Source: Nocardioides sp.
GTDB lineage: Bacteria; Actinomycetota; Actinomycetes; Propionibacteriales; Nocardioidaceae
DNA length: 54,718 bases
NCBI RefSeq assembly: GCF_016462705.1
Contig: NZ_JAEMSS010000003.1
Span: 1-54,718, forward strand
Reading direction: 5' to 3'
Both the position numbers and the translations under genes were made by a program. Shown piece after piece: positions 17,909-27,284 of this stretch; the stretch's first letter is position 1; every line of letters starts with the position of its first letter. The notes beneath the pieces were generated by a model, which saw only the letters and a list, made by a program, of their open reading frames with translations, had not been told where the DNA came from and made no database searches.

Positions 17909-18679
17909 GTGTCGCTGCTCGAGGCGCTCCTGATCGGGCTGGCCGGGCTCGCGGCAGGGACCATCAACACCGTCGTCGGCTCCGGCACTCTGATCACCTT
18001 CCCGACGTTGCTCGCGTTCGGCGTACCCCCGGTGACGGCCAACGTCTCCAACAACATCGGGCTGGTGCCGGGTTCGTTGTCCGGGGCGATCGGCTACCGG
18101 CGCGAGCTCGCCGGCCAGCGCGGCCGGGTCCTGAGGCTCGCCGCCGCGTCGGTGATCGGAGCGGTCGGCGGCGCGGTCCTGCTCCTCACGCTGGACGAGG
18201 ACGCGTTCGAGGCCATCGTGCCGGTGCTGATCCTCCTCGGCCTGACCATGGTCGTCCTGCAGCCGAGGATCACCCGCTGGATCACGGCGCGACGGGAGCG
18301 CACGGGGACGCACCCCACCGGGGCGACCGGGTCCTGGTGGGTCTGGCCCCTGGTCCTGGTGACGGGCGTCTACGGCGGCTACTTCGGCGCGGCTCAGGGG
18401 GTCCTGCTGATGGCCGTCATGGGGATCGGCATCCAGGAGACCCTCCAGCGCCTCAACGGCGTCAAGAACGTCCTGGCCATGCTGGTCAACCTCGTGGCCG
18501 GGACCGTGTTCGCCTTCGTCGCCGAGGTCGACTGGCTGGTCGTCGCCCTGATCGGGGTCGGCTCGGTGATCGGGGGGCAGCTCGGCGCGACGGTCGGGCG
18601 CCGGCTCCCGGACCCGGTCCTGCGGGTGACCATCGTGGTCGTGGGCCTGTCCGCGCTGATCGTGTTCCTGCTGACCTAG
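17909..18679 (+). CDS. TauE/SafE family sulfite exporter-like permease
   Basis: GLAAGTINTVVGSGTLITFPTLLAFGVPPVTANVSNNIGLVPGSLSGAIGYRRE; multiple TM segments. Confidence 0.87.
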   Translation: MSLLEALLIGLAGLAAGTINTVVGSGTLITFPTLLAFGVPPVTANVSNNIGLVPGSLSGAIGYRRELAGQRGRVLRLAAASVIGAVGGAVLLLTLDEDAFEAIVPVLILLGLTMVVLQPRITRWITARRERTGTHPTGATGSWWVWPLVLVTGVYGGYFGAAQGVLLMAVMGIGIQETLQRLNGVKNVLAMLVNLVAGTVFAFVAEVDWLVVALIGVGSVIGGQLGATVGRRLPDPVLRVTIVVVGLSALIVFLLT

Positions 18680-18691
18680 GAGCGCCGGGGC

Positions 18692-19048
18692 CTACTTCTT
18701 CCGCAGGGAGACGATGCCCTGACCGACGGCCATCAGCGCGACACCGGCCAGCAGGGCCGCGGGGACCGGCTTGACGGACTTGTCGGTGAGCCCGAGACCG
18801 GCGGCACCCGCGTCGGCGGCGTCGACCGCGATGCCGGCCACGACCAGGTTGCGGCGGGCGGTGCCCTTGGCGAGCAGCGTGGCAGCGCCCAGGGCGATGT
18901 CGCGGGAGCCGAACAGCCGGGCTCCGAGGGCCAGCTCGGGGTTGCGCTCCAGGTCGTGCCCCATGATCCGGGCCGCGAGGTCCGGGCGCACGAAGAAGAG
19001 GAGGCCGACGATGATGCGGCCGAGCGACAGTCCGATGATCGGGTTCAT
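18692..19048 (-). CDS. Small membrane protein, DUF4267-like
   Basis: MNPIIGLSLGRIIVGLLFFVRPDLAARIMG...GARLFGSRDIALGAATLL; predicted leaderless promoter TAGGCT. Confidence 0.6.
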   Translation of the reverse strand: MNPIIGLSLGRIIVGLLFFVRPDLAARIMGHDLERNPELALGARLFGSRDIALGAATLLAKGTARRNLVVAGIAVDAADAGAAGLGLTDKSVKPVPAALLAGVALMAVGQGIVSLRKK

Positions 19049-19057
19049 GGCGCGAGC

Positions 19058-19489
19058 CTAGGGGGCGGCGGCGTGGACGCGGGGACCGAGTGGGTTGACC
19101 AACGGGTTGTTCTTCGGGATGTCCGTGCGGCGGCCCCAGGTGTCGGACGGGTACGGCTTGGTGATGGCCTGCGACCGGGCGCCCACCCGGACCCATTCCG
19201 GGCGTTTGAGGCAGACGCGCGGCACCGTCAGCCGGAGCAGGTTCGCTGCGGCGTCGGCCTCGCCGACCATGCCGGAGCACGGGCGCCCCACCTGCACCGT
19301 CGCCACGTTGCCGCACTCGTCGGGCTTCCCGGGCTTGGCCTCCTTCGCGAGGAAGACCTCGACCTCACCGCCGCGCTCGAAACGGTCGACCGAGACACTG
19401 AAGTCCGGTCCCGGGGTGCGCACGCTGAAGCTCGCGACGAACCTCTGGCGCTTCCTCACCTCCCGCAGCGCGAGCTCGAGGACCCGCAC
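19058..19489 (-). CDS. Hypothetical protein, possibly 5'-truncated secreted beta-sandwich protein
   Basis: GTG-start ORF VRVLELALREVRKRQRFVASFSVRTPGPDFSVSVDR...RVCLKRPEWVRVGARS; in-frame stop three codons upstream; no signal peptide. Confidence 0.45.
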   Translation of the reverse strand: MRVLELALREVRKRQRFVASFSVRTPGPDFSVSVDRFERGGEVEVFLAKEAKPGKPDECGNVATVQVGRPCSGMVGEADAAANLLRLTVPRVCLKRPEWVRVGARSQAITKPYPSDTWGRRTDIPKNNPLVNPLGPRVHAAAP

Positions 19490-19498
19490 GCCGTGACC

Positions 19499-20491
19499 CT
19501 ACGACTCGGAGGAGCGGTCGACGTACGCCGCTCGCCAGGTCTCGATCTCCTCGTAGACCTGCGCGCGGGGTCCGGGTCGCGAGAGCACGACGTCGTGCCG
19601 GGCGCCCTCGACCGCGACGTAGGTGACGTGCGGGCCGAAGGCGGTCGCCCACTGCCGGATCTGCGCGACGTCGAGGACGATGTCGGTGCCGTGTGCGTCG
19701 TCGTCGAGCTCGGCCGGGGTCGACGAGCGGCCCGACGAGAGGACCAGCACGGGGCAGCGGATGTCCAGGCCGCGGTGCAGCTCGGCGTGCCCGTGCCGGA
19801 TCGCCCGCAGCCAACCGGCGTAGATCGTGAACGACTGGACCGGCTTCCAGAGCAGGTCGAAGTCCCACTCGCCCTCGTGGTCGCGGTGCAGGCTGCGCGC
19901 GTAGAAGCCGCTGACCTGCCGCTTGATCTCCCGCATCGGCTGCCGGACTCCGACCTGGTTGAGGACCGGCGTGCTCGCCGCCCGCAGGAGGGTGCCGCCG
20001 GCGAGGTCGGTCCAGGGGGAGTTGAGCACCACGCCCGCGAGCTGCTCGGGCTGGAAGGCGTTCGCCCAGAGCCCGACCACCAGGCCCCCGGTCGAGTGCG
20101 CGGACAGCACGACGTGGTCGTGCCCGTCCCGGACCACGATCCGGTGCCAGGCCTCCTCGATCTCGTCGAAGTGCTCCTTCAGGTCGCCCACGTAGTTGGG
20201 GGTCTGGTGGGGTCGGAGCGACCGGCCGTACTTGCGCAGGTCGAGGGCGTAGAAGTCGTAGCCGCGGTCGGCCCACCACTCGGCGAACTCGGTCTGGAAG
20301 AAGTAGTCGGCGAAACCGTGCACGTGCAGCACTGCCTTGGTGAGCTTCTTCCGGCTGCCCTTGGGCTTCACGCCGGGCCGGTGCACCAGCGTCGCGACCA
20401 CCTCACCCTCGTGGTCGTCCGGCAGGGTCAACGTCTCGGCCAGATAGGGCTCGCCCAGGACGTCCGGGACCCAGGTCGTCTCGCTGCTCAC
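19499..20491 (-). CDS. Alpha/beta hydrolase (S33 / monoacylglycerol lipase-like)
   Basis: KAVLHVHGFADYFFQTEFAEWWADRGYDFYALDLRKYGRS; nucleophile elbow VVLSAHSTGGLV; GTG start overlaps upstream gene. Confidence 0.85.
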   Translation of the reverse strand: MSSETTWVPDVLGEPYLAETLTLPDDHEGEVVATLVHRPGVKPKGSRKKLTKAVLHVHGFADYFFQTEFAEWWADRGYDFYALDLRKYGRSLRPHQTPNYVGDLKEHFDEIEEAWHRIVVRDGHDHVVLSAHSTGGLVVGLWANAFQPEQLAGVVLNSPWTDLAGGTLLRAASTPVLNQVGVRQPMREIKRQVSGFYARSLHRDHEGEWDFDLLWKPVQSFTIYAGWLRAIRHGHAELHRGLDIRCPVLVLSSGRSSTPAELDDDAHGTDIVLDVAQIRQWATAFGPHVTYVAVEGARHDVVLSRPGPRAQVYEEIETWRAAYVDRSSES

Positions 20492-21201
20492 GAGGCAGAA
20501 CGGTACGCCGCCGCGGCCGCGACCAGCCCGGCGAGCAGGCCGACGTCGGCCGCTGTCTCCGGGTGCCACTGCACCCCGACGCAGAACCGGTCGCCGGGTG
20601 ACTCCATGGCCTCCAGCGTGCCGTCGGCGGCCCGCGCCGCCGCCGTGAACCCCGGGTGCTCGGCCACCGACTGGTGGTGGTGGCAGCTCACCGCGAGGGC
20701 CGGACCCACCAGGCCCGCCACCCGGGTGCCGGGCTCGGTGATCACCTCGACGTCGCCGAAGACGTCGCCGCCGGGGCTGTGCTCGTCGTGGCCGACGAGG
20801 TCCGGCGTGTGCTGGTCCAGCCGGCCGCCGGCGTGCACGGCCATGACCTGCATGCCGCGGCAGACCCCCAGGACGGGCAGGCCCACCGCGTCGGCGGCGT
20901 CGAGCAGCGCGGTCTCCCAGGCGTCCCGGTCGGGGCGCCAGCCGGCCGTGCGCGGGTGCGGCTCGGCGTCGTAGCGAGCGGGCTCGACGTCGGCACCACC
21001 GGAGATGACCAGGCCGTCCAGCCGCGAGACCGCGGCCTCGGCCGCGCCGGCGGCGTCGGTCGGCGGCAGCAGGACCGGCACGCCACCGACCGAGGTCACC
21101 GCCTCGGCGTACTGCGCGGGGAGGAGGTCGGCCCGCTGCTCCCACACGCCCCACGCGGCCACCTCGCGGTAGACGGTGAGTCCGATGAGCGGTGGGGACA
21201 T
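20488..21201 (-). CDS. Class-I glutamine amidotransferase, gamma-glutamyl-GABA hydrolase-like (PuuD family)
   Basis: LIGLTVYREVAAWGVWEQRADLLPAQYAEAVTSVGGVPVLLPP; VLGVCRGMQVMAVHAGGRLDQH; VGVQWHPE. Confidence 0.88.
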   Translation of the reverse strand: MSPPLIGLTVYREVAAWGVWEQRADLLPAQYAEAVTSVGGVPVLLPPTDAAGAAEAAVSRLDGLVISGGADVEPARYDAEPHPRTAGWRPDRDAWETALLDAADAVGLPVLGVCRGMQVMAVHAGGRLDQHTPDLVGHDEHSPGGDVFGDVEVITEPGTRVAGLVGPALAVSCHHHQSVAEHPGFTAAARAADGTLEAMESPGDRFCVGVQWHPETAADVGLLAGLVAAAAAYRSAS

Positions 21202-21989
21202 CACAGCGGTGTGACGTAGGCCCCGGAGATCCCGCCGTCGACCAGGAAGGTGCTCGCCGTCATGAAGGACGACTCGTCGGAGGCGAGGAAGAGCACGGCG
21301 TTGGCCATCTCCTCGGGCTCGCCGAACCGGCCCATCGGGACATGCACCAGCCGCCGGGCGGCCCGCTCGGCGTCCTTCGCGAAGAGCTCCTTGAGCAGCG
21401 GCGTGTTGACCGGTCCCGGGCACAGCGCGTTGACCCGGACGCCCTCGCGGGCGAACTGCACGCCGAGCTCGCGGGTCATCGACAGCACGCCACCCTTGGA
21501 CGCCGAGTAGGAGATCTGGGAGGTCGCCGCGCCCATCACCGCGACGAACGACGCGGTGTTGATGATCGAGCCGCGCTTCTGCTCGAGCATGTAGGGCAGC
21601 GCGGCCTTGCAGCACAGGTAGACCGAGGTGAGGTTGACCTCCTGCACCCGGCGCCAGGCATCCAGCTCGGTGTCCAGGATCGAGTCGTCGTCCGGCGGGC
21701 TGATGCCGGCGTTGTTGAACGCGATGTCGACCGAGCCGTAGGTCTCCTTGGCGGTCCGGAACAGCGCGTCGACCTGGTCCTTGCTGGTCACGTCGACATG
21801 GACGTACGTCGCCACGTCGGAGCCGCCGATCCGGTTGAGCTCCTCGACGACCTGACCGCCGGCCTCGTCGTTGACGTCGCCGACGACCAGCCGGGCGCCC
21901 TCCTCGGCGAACCGCCTCGCGGTGGCCAGGCCGATGCCCGAGCAGCCGCCGGTGATGACCGCCACCCGGTCCTGGATGCGTCCTGCCAC
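21201..21989 (-). CDS. SDR family oxidoreductase
   Basis: MAGRIQDRVAVITGGCSGIGLATARRFAEEGA; NNAGISPPDD; YSASKGGVLSMTRELG. Confidence 0.9.
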   Translation of the reverse strand: MAGRIQDRVAVITGGCSGIGLATARRFAEEGARLVVGDVNDEAGGQVVEELNRIGGSDVATYVHVDVTSKDQVDALFRTAKETYGSVDIAFNNAGISPPDDDSILDTELDAWRRVQEVNLTSVYLCCKAALPYMLEQKRGSIINTASFVAVMGAATSQISYSASKGGVLSMTRELGVQFAREGVRVNALCPGPVNTPLLKELFAKDAERAARRLVHVPMGRFGEPEEMANAVLFLASDESSFMTASTFLVDGGISGAYVTPL

Positions 21990-22018
21990 GTTGTTCCTTC
22001 CTGGCCCTCAGGGGGCGG

Positions 22019-23374
22019 TCAGTGGGCGATGAAGACGTTCTTCTCCTCGGTGAACGCGAGCGGGGCGTCCGGCCCGAGCTCACGGCCGAGGCCGGACTGC
22101 TTGTAGCCGCCGAACGGCGTCCAGTAGCGGACCGAGGAGTGGGAGTTGACCGAGAGGTTGCCGGCCTCGACGGCTCGGGCGACCCGCAGGCCGCGGCCGA
22201 GGTCGTTGGTGAAGATCGACCCGGAGAGCCCGTACTCGGTGTCGTTGGCCCTCGCCACGGCGTCCGCCTCGTCGTCGAAGGGCATCACGGCGACGACGGG
22301 GCCGAACACCTCCTCACGCCAGATCCGGCTCGCCGGGTCGTCGACGGTGACCACGCTCGGCGGCACCCACCAGCCGGGTCCGGTCGGGGCCGACCCGGCG
22401 AAGGCCACCTCGACCTCGTCGAGGAAGCCGCGCACCGAGTCGCGCTGGCCGGACGAGATGAGCGGGCCCATCTCGCTGGCCTCGTCCGCCGGGTCCAGGA
22501 CCCGGAGCCCGGTCACCGCCGGCTGGAGCAGCGAGAGGAACTCGTCGTACGCCGACCGCTCCACCAGGATCCGCGAGCGGGCGCAGCAGTCCTGGCCGGC
22601 GTTGTCGAACACGGCGTACGGCGCCGCCGCGGCCGCCGCGGCCAGGTCGGCGTCGGCGAAGACGATGTTGGAGCTCTTGCCACCGAGCTCGAGGGTGACC
22701 GCCTTGACCTGCTCGGCGCAGCCGGCCATGACCCGCTTGCCGACCTCGGTCGAGCCGGTGAAGACGACCTTGCGGACCAGCGGGTGGGTCACGAAGCGCT
22801 CGCCGACCACCGAGCCCTTGCCCGGCACGATGGTCAGGACGTGCTCCGGGAGCCCGGCCTCGAGGGCGAGCTCACCCAGCCGGATGGCCGTCAGCGGGGT
22901 CAGCTCCGCGGGCTTGAGGACCACGGTGTTCCCCGCGGCCAGCGCCGGGGCGAAGCCCCAGCCGGCGATCGGCATCGGGAAGTTCCAGGGGACGATGATC
23001 CCGACCACCCCGAGCGGCTCGTGGAAGGTCACGTCCACGCCGCCCGGCACCGGGATCTGCTTGCCGGACATCCGCTCGGGCGCCCCGGAGTAGTAGTTGA
23101 GGCAGTCCCGGACGTTGCCGGCCTCCCAGCGGGCGTTGCCCCAGGTGTGGCCCGCGTTGCGCACCTCGAGCTCGGCGAGCTCCTCGACGTGCTCCTCGAC
23201 GACGGTGGCGAACCGCCGGAGCAGCCGGGCCCGCTCGCCGGGTGCCACTGCCCGCCAGGCCGGGAACGCGGCATGTGCTGCCTCGATCGCCGCGTCCGCG
23301 CCGGCCAGGTCGGTGAGCGGGACGTCGACGACCGGCTGCTCGGTCGCCGGGTTGATGACGGTGAAGGTGCTCAT
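22019..23374 (-). CDS. Aldehyde dehydrogenase
   Basis: PWNFPMPIAGWGFAPALAAGNTVVLKPAELTPL; FTGSTEVGKRVM; TLELGGKSSNIVFADADL; GQDCCARSRILV. Confidence 0.93.
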   Translation of the reverse strand: MSTFTVINPATEQPVVDVPLTDLAGADAAIEAAHAAFPAWRAVAPGERARLLRRFATVVEEHVEELAELEVRNAGHTWGNARWEAGNVRDCLNYYSGAPERMSGKQIPVPGGVDVTFHEPLGVVGIIVPWNFPMPIAGWGFAPALAAGNTVVLKPAELTPLTAIRLGELALEAGLPEHVLTIVPGKGSVVGERFVTHPLVRKVVFTGSTEVGKRVMAGCAEQVKAVTLELGGKSSNIVFADADLAAAAAAAPYAVFDNAGQDCCARSRILVERSAYDEFLSLLQPAVTGLRVLDPADEASEMGPLISSGQRDSVRGFLDEVEVAFAGSAPTGPGWWVPPSVVTVDDPASRIWREEVFGPVVAVMPFDDEADAVARANDTEYGLSGSIFTNDLGRGLRVARAVEAGNLSVNSHSSVRYWTPFGGYKQSGLGRELGPDAPLAFTEEKNVFIAH

Positions 23375-23382
23375 GGACGTGG

Positions 23383-24768
23383 TCACAGGCGTTCGAACCC
23401 CCGGCGCAGCTCCCAGTCGGTCACCGCGGCGTTGTAGGCCGCCAGCTCGACGTCGGCCATGTTGACGTAGTGGTCGACGACCTCGTCGCCGAAGCACGAC
23501 CGCGCGACGGCAGAGGCCGCGAAGATCTCGCGAGCCTCGGCCAGCGTCCCCGGGACGTGCGGCTTGTCGGAGTCGTAGGCGTTGCCGACCAGCTCGGGCT
23601 CGAGCTCGAGCCCCTGCTCGATGCCGTGGAGGCCGCCGGCGAGCATCGCGGCCAGGGCCAGGTAGGGATTGACGTCGGCGCCGGGGACCCGGTTCTCCAT
23701 GCGGGCACCGGCCCCCCTCCCGACCAGCCGCACCGCGCAGGTGCGGTTGTCCTGGCCCCAGGCGATCGCGGTCGGGGCGAACGACCCGGCGGCGAAGCGC
23801 TTGTAGGAGTTGATGTTGGGCGCGTAGAGCAGCGTGAAGTCGGCCATCGTCGCCAGGACGCCGGCGACGAACGAGTCGTAGAGCGGGGTGGACGTCCCGG
23901 CGTCGGCGTCCCAGAAGACCAGCGAGCCGTCCTCACCGCGCAGCGACAGGTGGATGTGGCAGGAGCTGCCCTCGCGCTGGTCGAACTTGGACATGAAGGT
24001 GATCGCCTTGCCCTGCTGGGCCGCGATCTCCTTGGCGACGGTCTTGTAGACCGCGTGGTTGTCGGCCGTGGTGAGCGCGTCGGCGTAGAGGAAGCCGACC
24101 TCGTGCTGGCCGAAGTTGCACTCGCCCTTGGCGCCCTCGACGTCCAGGCCCGCGGCGTACATCGTGTTGCGGATCGCGCGCAGCAGTGGCTCCACCCGGG
24201 TCGTGCCGAGGATCGAGTAGTCGACGTTGTACTGGTTCACCGGCGTCAGGTCGCGGTACCCGGCGTCGAAGGCCGCCTCGTAGGTCGTGTCGAAGGCGAT
24301 GAACTCCAGCTCGGTCCCGGCCAGGACCTGCCACTGCTGGGCAGCCGCCTTGTCGAGCTGGGCCTGGAGGATGGTCCGGGGCGACTGCACGACCGGGGCA
24401 TGGTCGAGCCAGACCAGGTCGCACTGGATCATCGCGGTCCTCGGCAGGTGGGTGAGCAGCCGGATGGTGCGGTCGTCGAGGACGAACTCCATGTCGCCGT
24501 AGCCGCGCTCCCAGGACGACATGGCGTAGCCGCCGACGGTGTTCATGTCCACGTCGACGGCGAGCAGGTAGTTGCAGCCCTCGGTGCCGTGCTCGACCAC
24601 GTGGTCCACGAAGTAGCGACCGTGCAGCCGCTTGCCCTGGAGCCGGCCCTGCATGTCGGTGAAGGCGACGACGACCGTGTCGACCTCACCGTCCTCGATC
24701 CGGACGACCAGCTGTTCCATCGACAGGTGCCTGTCGTTGCGGAGCGGGCTCTGGGGTTTTCGGGCCAC
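23383..24768 (-). CDS. Glutamine synthetase-like gamma-glutamyl-amine ligase (PuuA / GlnA4-like)
   Basis: AGTELEFIAFDTTYEAAF; KGECNFGQHEVGFLYADAL; REGSSCHIHLSL; NSYKRFAAGSFAPTAIAWGQDNRTCAVRLVG; ENRVPGADVNPYLALAAMLAGGLHGIE. Confidence 0.88.
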   Translation of the reverse strand: MARKPQSPLRNDRHLSMEQLVVRIEDGEVDTVVVAFTDMQGRLQGKRLHGRYFVDHVVEHGTEGCNYLLAVDVDMNTVGGYAMSSWERGYGDMEFVLDDRTIRLLTHLPRTAMIQCDLVWLDHAPVVQSPRTILQAQLDKAAAQQWQVLAGTELEFIAFDTTYEAAFDAGYRDLTPVNQYNVDYSILGTTRVEPLLRAIRNTMYAAGLDVEGAKGECNFGQHEVGFLYADALTTADNHAVYKTVAKEIAAQQGKAITFMSKFDQREGSSCHIHLSLRGEDGSLVFWDADAGTSTPLYDSFVAGVLATMADFTLLYAPNINSYKRFAAGSFAPTAIAWGQDNRTCAVRLVGRGAGARMENRVPGADVNPYLALAAMLAGGLHGIEQGLELEPELVGNAYDSDKPHVPGTLAEAREIFAASAVARSCFGDEVVDHYVNMADVELAAYNAAVTDWELRRGFERL

Positions 24769-24775
24769 GGTCTTC

Positions 24776-25516
24776 CTATCCCACGAGGCCGCGCAGGAGC
24801 GCGGCCGTGTCGTCGCAGTGCTCCTGCATGACCTTGCGCGCCCGGTCGGGCTTCCCGGCGAGGATGGCGTTGACCAGCCGGGCGTGCTGCCGGTCGGAGT
24901 GGGCGATGTTGGTGCCCAGCACCGGGATCGCCAGCAGCATCTCGTGCAGCACGGACTGCACCGACGTCACCGCTTCGACGGTCCGCGGTGAGTCGGTCAG
25001 CGCCGCGATCGTCAGGTGGAACCGGGAGTCCGCCTGCCGGTGCGCCGCCGGCTTGTCCGCGGCGGCCACCTCGGTGTGAGCCTGCTCGAGCTGCTGCCGG
25101 CGCACGTCGTCGAGCGGCCGGGAGGCGGCGAGCTCCGCGGCACCTGGCTCCACGATCCGGCGGTAGTCCAGCGAGTCCAGCCAGTCCCGCCGCCGGTCGT
25201 CGGTGATGCGGGCCGCGGCCCGGGCCGACGGGGTGCCGGGCTTGAGGGTGACGACGGTGCCGCCGCTGCGGCCCCGGGTGGTCTCCACGAGACCGGCCTG
25301 ACGTAGTGCGGCCATCGCCTCACGGAGCGTGGCCCGCGACACCCCCAGGAGCTCGGCGAGGTCCCTCTCGGCCGGCAGCGTGGTGCCCCGCGGGTAGACG
25401 CCGAGCCGGATGGCGGTCGCCAGCTGCTCCACGCACGCCTCGAAGGCGTGATGGCCCCGCACCGGCCGCAGCACGGCTGCGGGGAGGTGGGGGGACGGCA
25501 GGGCCATGGCGGACAT
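24776..25516 (-). CDS. FadR/GntR family transcriptional regulator
   Basis: LATAIRLGVYPRGTTLPAERDLAELLGVSRATLREAMAALRQAGLVETTRGRSGGTVV plus FCD domain; start may be 25507. Confidence 0.9.
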   Translation of the reverse strand: MSAMALPSPHLPAAVLRPVRGHHAFEACVEQLATAIRLGVYPRGTTLPAERDLAELLGVSRATLREAMAALRQAGLVETTRGRSGGTVVTLKPGTPSARAAARITDDRRRDWLDSLDYRRIVEPGAAELAASRPLDDVRRQQLEQAHTEVAAADKPAAHRQADSRFHLTIAALTDSPRTVEAVTSVQSVLHEMLLAIPVLGTNIAHSDRQHARLVNAILAGKPDRARKVMQEHCDDTAALLRGLVG

Positions 25517-25558
25517 CCTCAGGACGACGGACACGCGGTGTCAACGAGAGCGGGGGCT

Positions 25559-25580
25559 AATGGTCTGAGTTCATACCATT
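25559..25580. promoter_or_regulatory. Near-perfect 22-bp palindrome, candidate operator for the FadR-type regulator
   Basis: AATGGTcTGA-GT-TCAtACCATT between the divergent regulator and permease genes. Confidence 0.6.
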
Positions 25581-25661
25581 TTTACCGCAGGGCATTTACA
25601 GCCCGAACGCCACGGGTCTAGGTTCCCGATCAATTCGGACGTTCCTCCTGGAAGGTGTCCC

Positions 25662-27284
25662 ATGCCTGAAGCGCACGAGCAGATCCACCCACATCATCCG
25701 CACCTCAACGAGGACGAGGCGACCCTCGCGAAGCTCGGCTACAAGCAGGAGCTGTCGAGGACGTGGTCCGGCTTCTCCAACTTCGCGATCTCCTTCTCGA
25801 TCATCTCGATCCTGGCCGGCTGCTTCACGACCTTCGGCCAGGGCTTCAACAACGGCGGTCCCGTCGCGATCTCGTGGGGCTGGCCGATCGTCTCGGCGTT
25901 CATCCTGATCATCGGCTTCACCATGTCCGAGCTGGTGTCGGCCTACCCCACCTCGGGTGGCATCTACTGGTGGGCGTCCAAGCTGGGCGGCCCGCGGGCG
26001 GGGTTCTTCACCGGCTGGCTCAACCTGATCGGCCTGGTCGCCGTGACCGCGTCGGTCGCCTACGGCTGTGCCACGTTCATCGACCTCACGCTGAGCGTCT
26101 TCTCGGAGGGCTGGGCCGAGGACTACTCGCTGAGCCGGGTGTTCGTCATCTTCCTGGTGCTGCTCGCCATCGCCTCGCTGCTCAACATCTTCAGCGGCCA
26201 CCTGATGGCGGTCATGAACAACGTCTCGGTGTGGTGGCACGTTGTGGGAGCCGCGTTCATCGTCGTGGTGCTCATCTTCGTGCCGGACAACCACCAGAGC
26301 TTCAGCTACGTCTTCACCGAGCGCTTCAACAACTCCGGCTACTCCGACGGCGCCAACGACAGCGCCCTGTACTGGCTGCTCGTCATCCCGTTCGGGCTGC
26401 TGCTCACGCAGTACACGATCACGGGGTTCGACGCGTCCGCACACCTCTCGGAGGAGACCCAGGCCGCCTCTGAAGGAGCCGCCAAGGGGATCTGGCGGTC
26501 CATCTTCTACTCCGCGATCGGTGGCTGGATCCTCCTCCTGACGTTCCTCTTCGCGATCCCGGACGACGCCGCGGGCAACCCCGACAACGCCGGCGTCGGG
26601 GGCGGTGGGGTGGCGTACATCTTCACCTCCGCCCTGGACAACGACCTCGCCGCCACCGTGCTCCTGGTCTCGGCGGTCGGGCAGTTCTTCTGCACCACGG
26701 CCTGCATGACGAGCGCGTCCCGGATGACCTTCGCGTTCAGCCGGGACGGGGCCATCCCCGGGTCCGGCCTGTGGTCCAAGGTCAACGCGGCCAAGGTGCC
26801 GGCCAACGCGGTGCTGCTGGTCGCGGTCGTCGCCGCGCTGATCACCCTGCCGGCGCTGGTCGAGGTCAACATCGGCACCGAGGAGGAGCCGCTGATCGTC
26901 CCGACCGCCTTCTACGCGGTGGTCTCGGTCGCCGTGATCGGCCTCTACCTGGCCTTCCTGATCCCGATCTGGCTCCGGTGGAAGATCGGCGACGCCTTCG
27001 AGCCCGGCTCCTGGAACAACGGCCAGAAGTACAAGTGGATGAACCTCATCGCGGTGGCCGAGATCGCGATCATCTGCGTCTACTTCGTGCTGCCGTTCGT
27101 CCCGGCGGGCAGCCCGTTCAGCGAGAACTTCGACCTGAAGTTCGTCAACTACGCACCGGTGCTGACCATCGGGTCGCTCGTCATCCTCTGGATCTGGTGG
27201 AGCGTCTCGGCGAAGAACTGGTACACGGGTCCCAAGCACACGATCGACCCGGCGGTCGTCGAGGCCTTCGACGAACGGGCGTGA
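25662..27284 (+). CDS. APC family amino acid/amine permease
   Basis: ATLAKLGYKQELSRTWSGFSNFAISFSIISILAGCFTTFGQGFNNGGPVAISWGWPIVSAFILIIGFTMSELVSAYPTSGGIYWWA; 12-TM-like hydrophobicity. Confidence 0.92.
   Translation: MPEAHEQIHPHHPHLNEDEATLAKLGYKQELSRTWSGFSNFAISFSIISILAGCFTTFGQGFNNGGPVAISWGWPIVSAFILIIGFTMSELVSAYPTSGGIYWWASKLGGPRAGFFTGWLNLIGLVAVTASVAYGCATFIDLTLSVFSEGWAEDYSLSRVFVIFLVLLAIASLLNIFSGHLMAVMNNVSVWWHVVGAAFIVVVLIFVPDNHQSFSYVFTERFNNSGYSDGANDSALYWLLVIPFGLLLTQYTITGFDASAHLSEETQAASEGAAKGIWRSIFYSAIGGWILLLTFLFAIPDDAAGNPDNAGVGGGGVAYIFTSALDNDLAATVLLVSAVGQFFCTTACMTSASRMTFAFSRDGAIPGSGLWSKVNAAKVPANAVLLVAVVAALITLPALVEVNIGTEEEPLIVPTAFYAVVSVAVIGLYLAFLIPIWLRWKIGDAFEPGSWNNGQKYKWMNLIAVAEIAIICVYFVLPFVPAGSPFSENFDLKFVNYAPVLTIGSLVILWIWWSVSAKNWYTGPKHTIDPAVVEAFDERA

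Noticed and set aside
16676-18313. 545-aa minus-strand ORF rich in D/H/R/Q
   Set aside because: Antisense to SPFH and TauE genes; composition artefact of GC-rich third positions.
23386-23403. GTTCGAACCCCCG resembling a tRNA T-arm
   Set aside because: Lies in the 3' end of the GS-like gene (RRGFERL*); no cloverleaf partner arms found.
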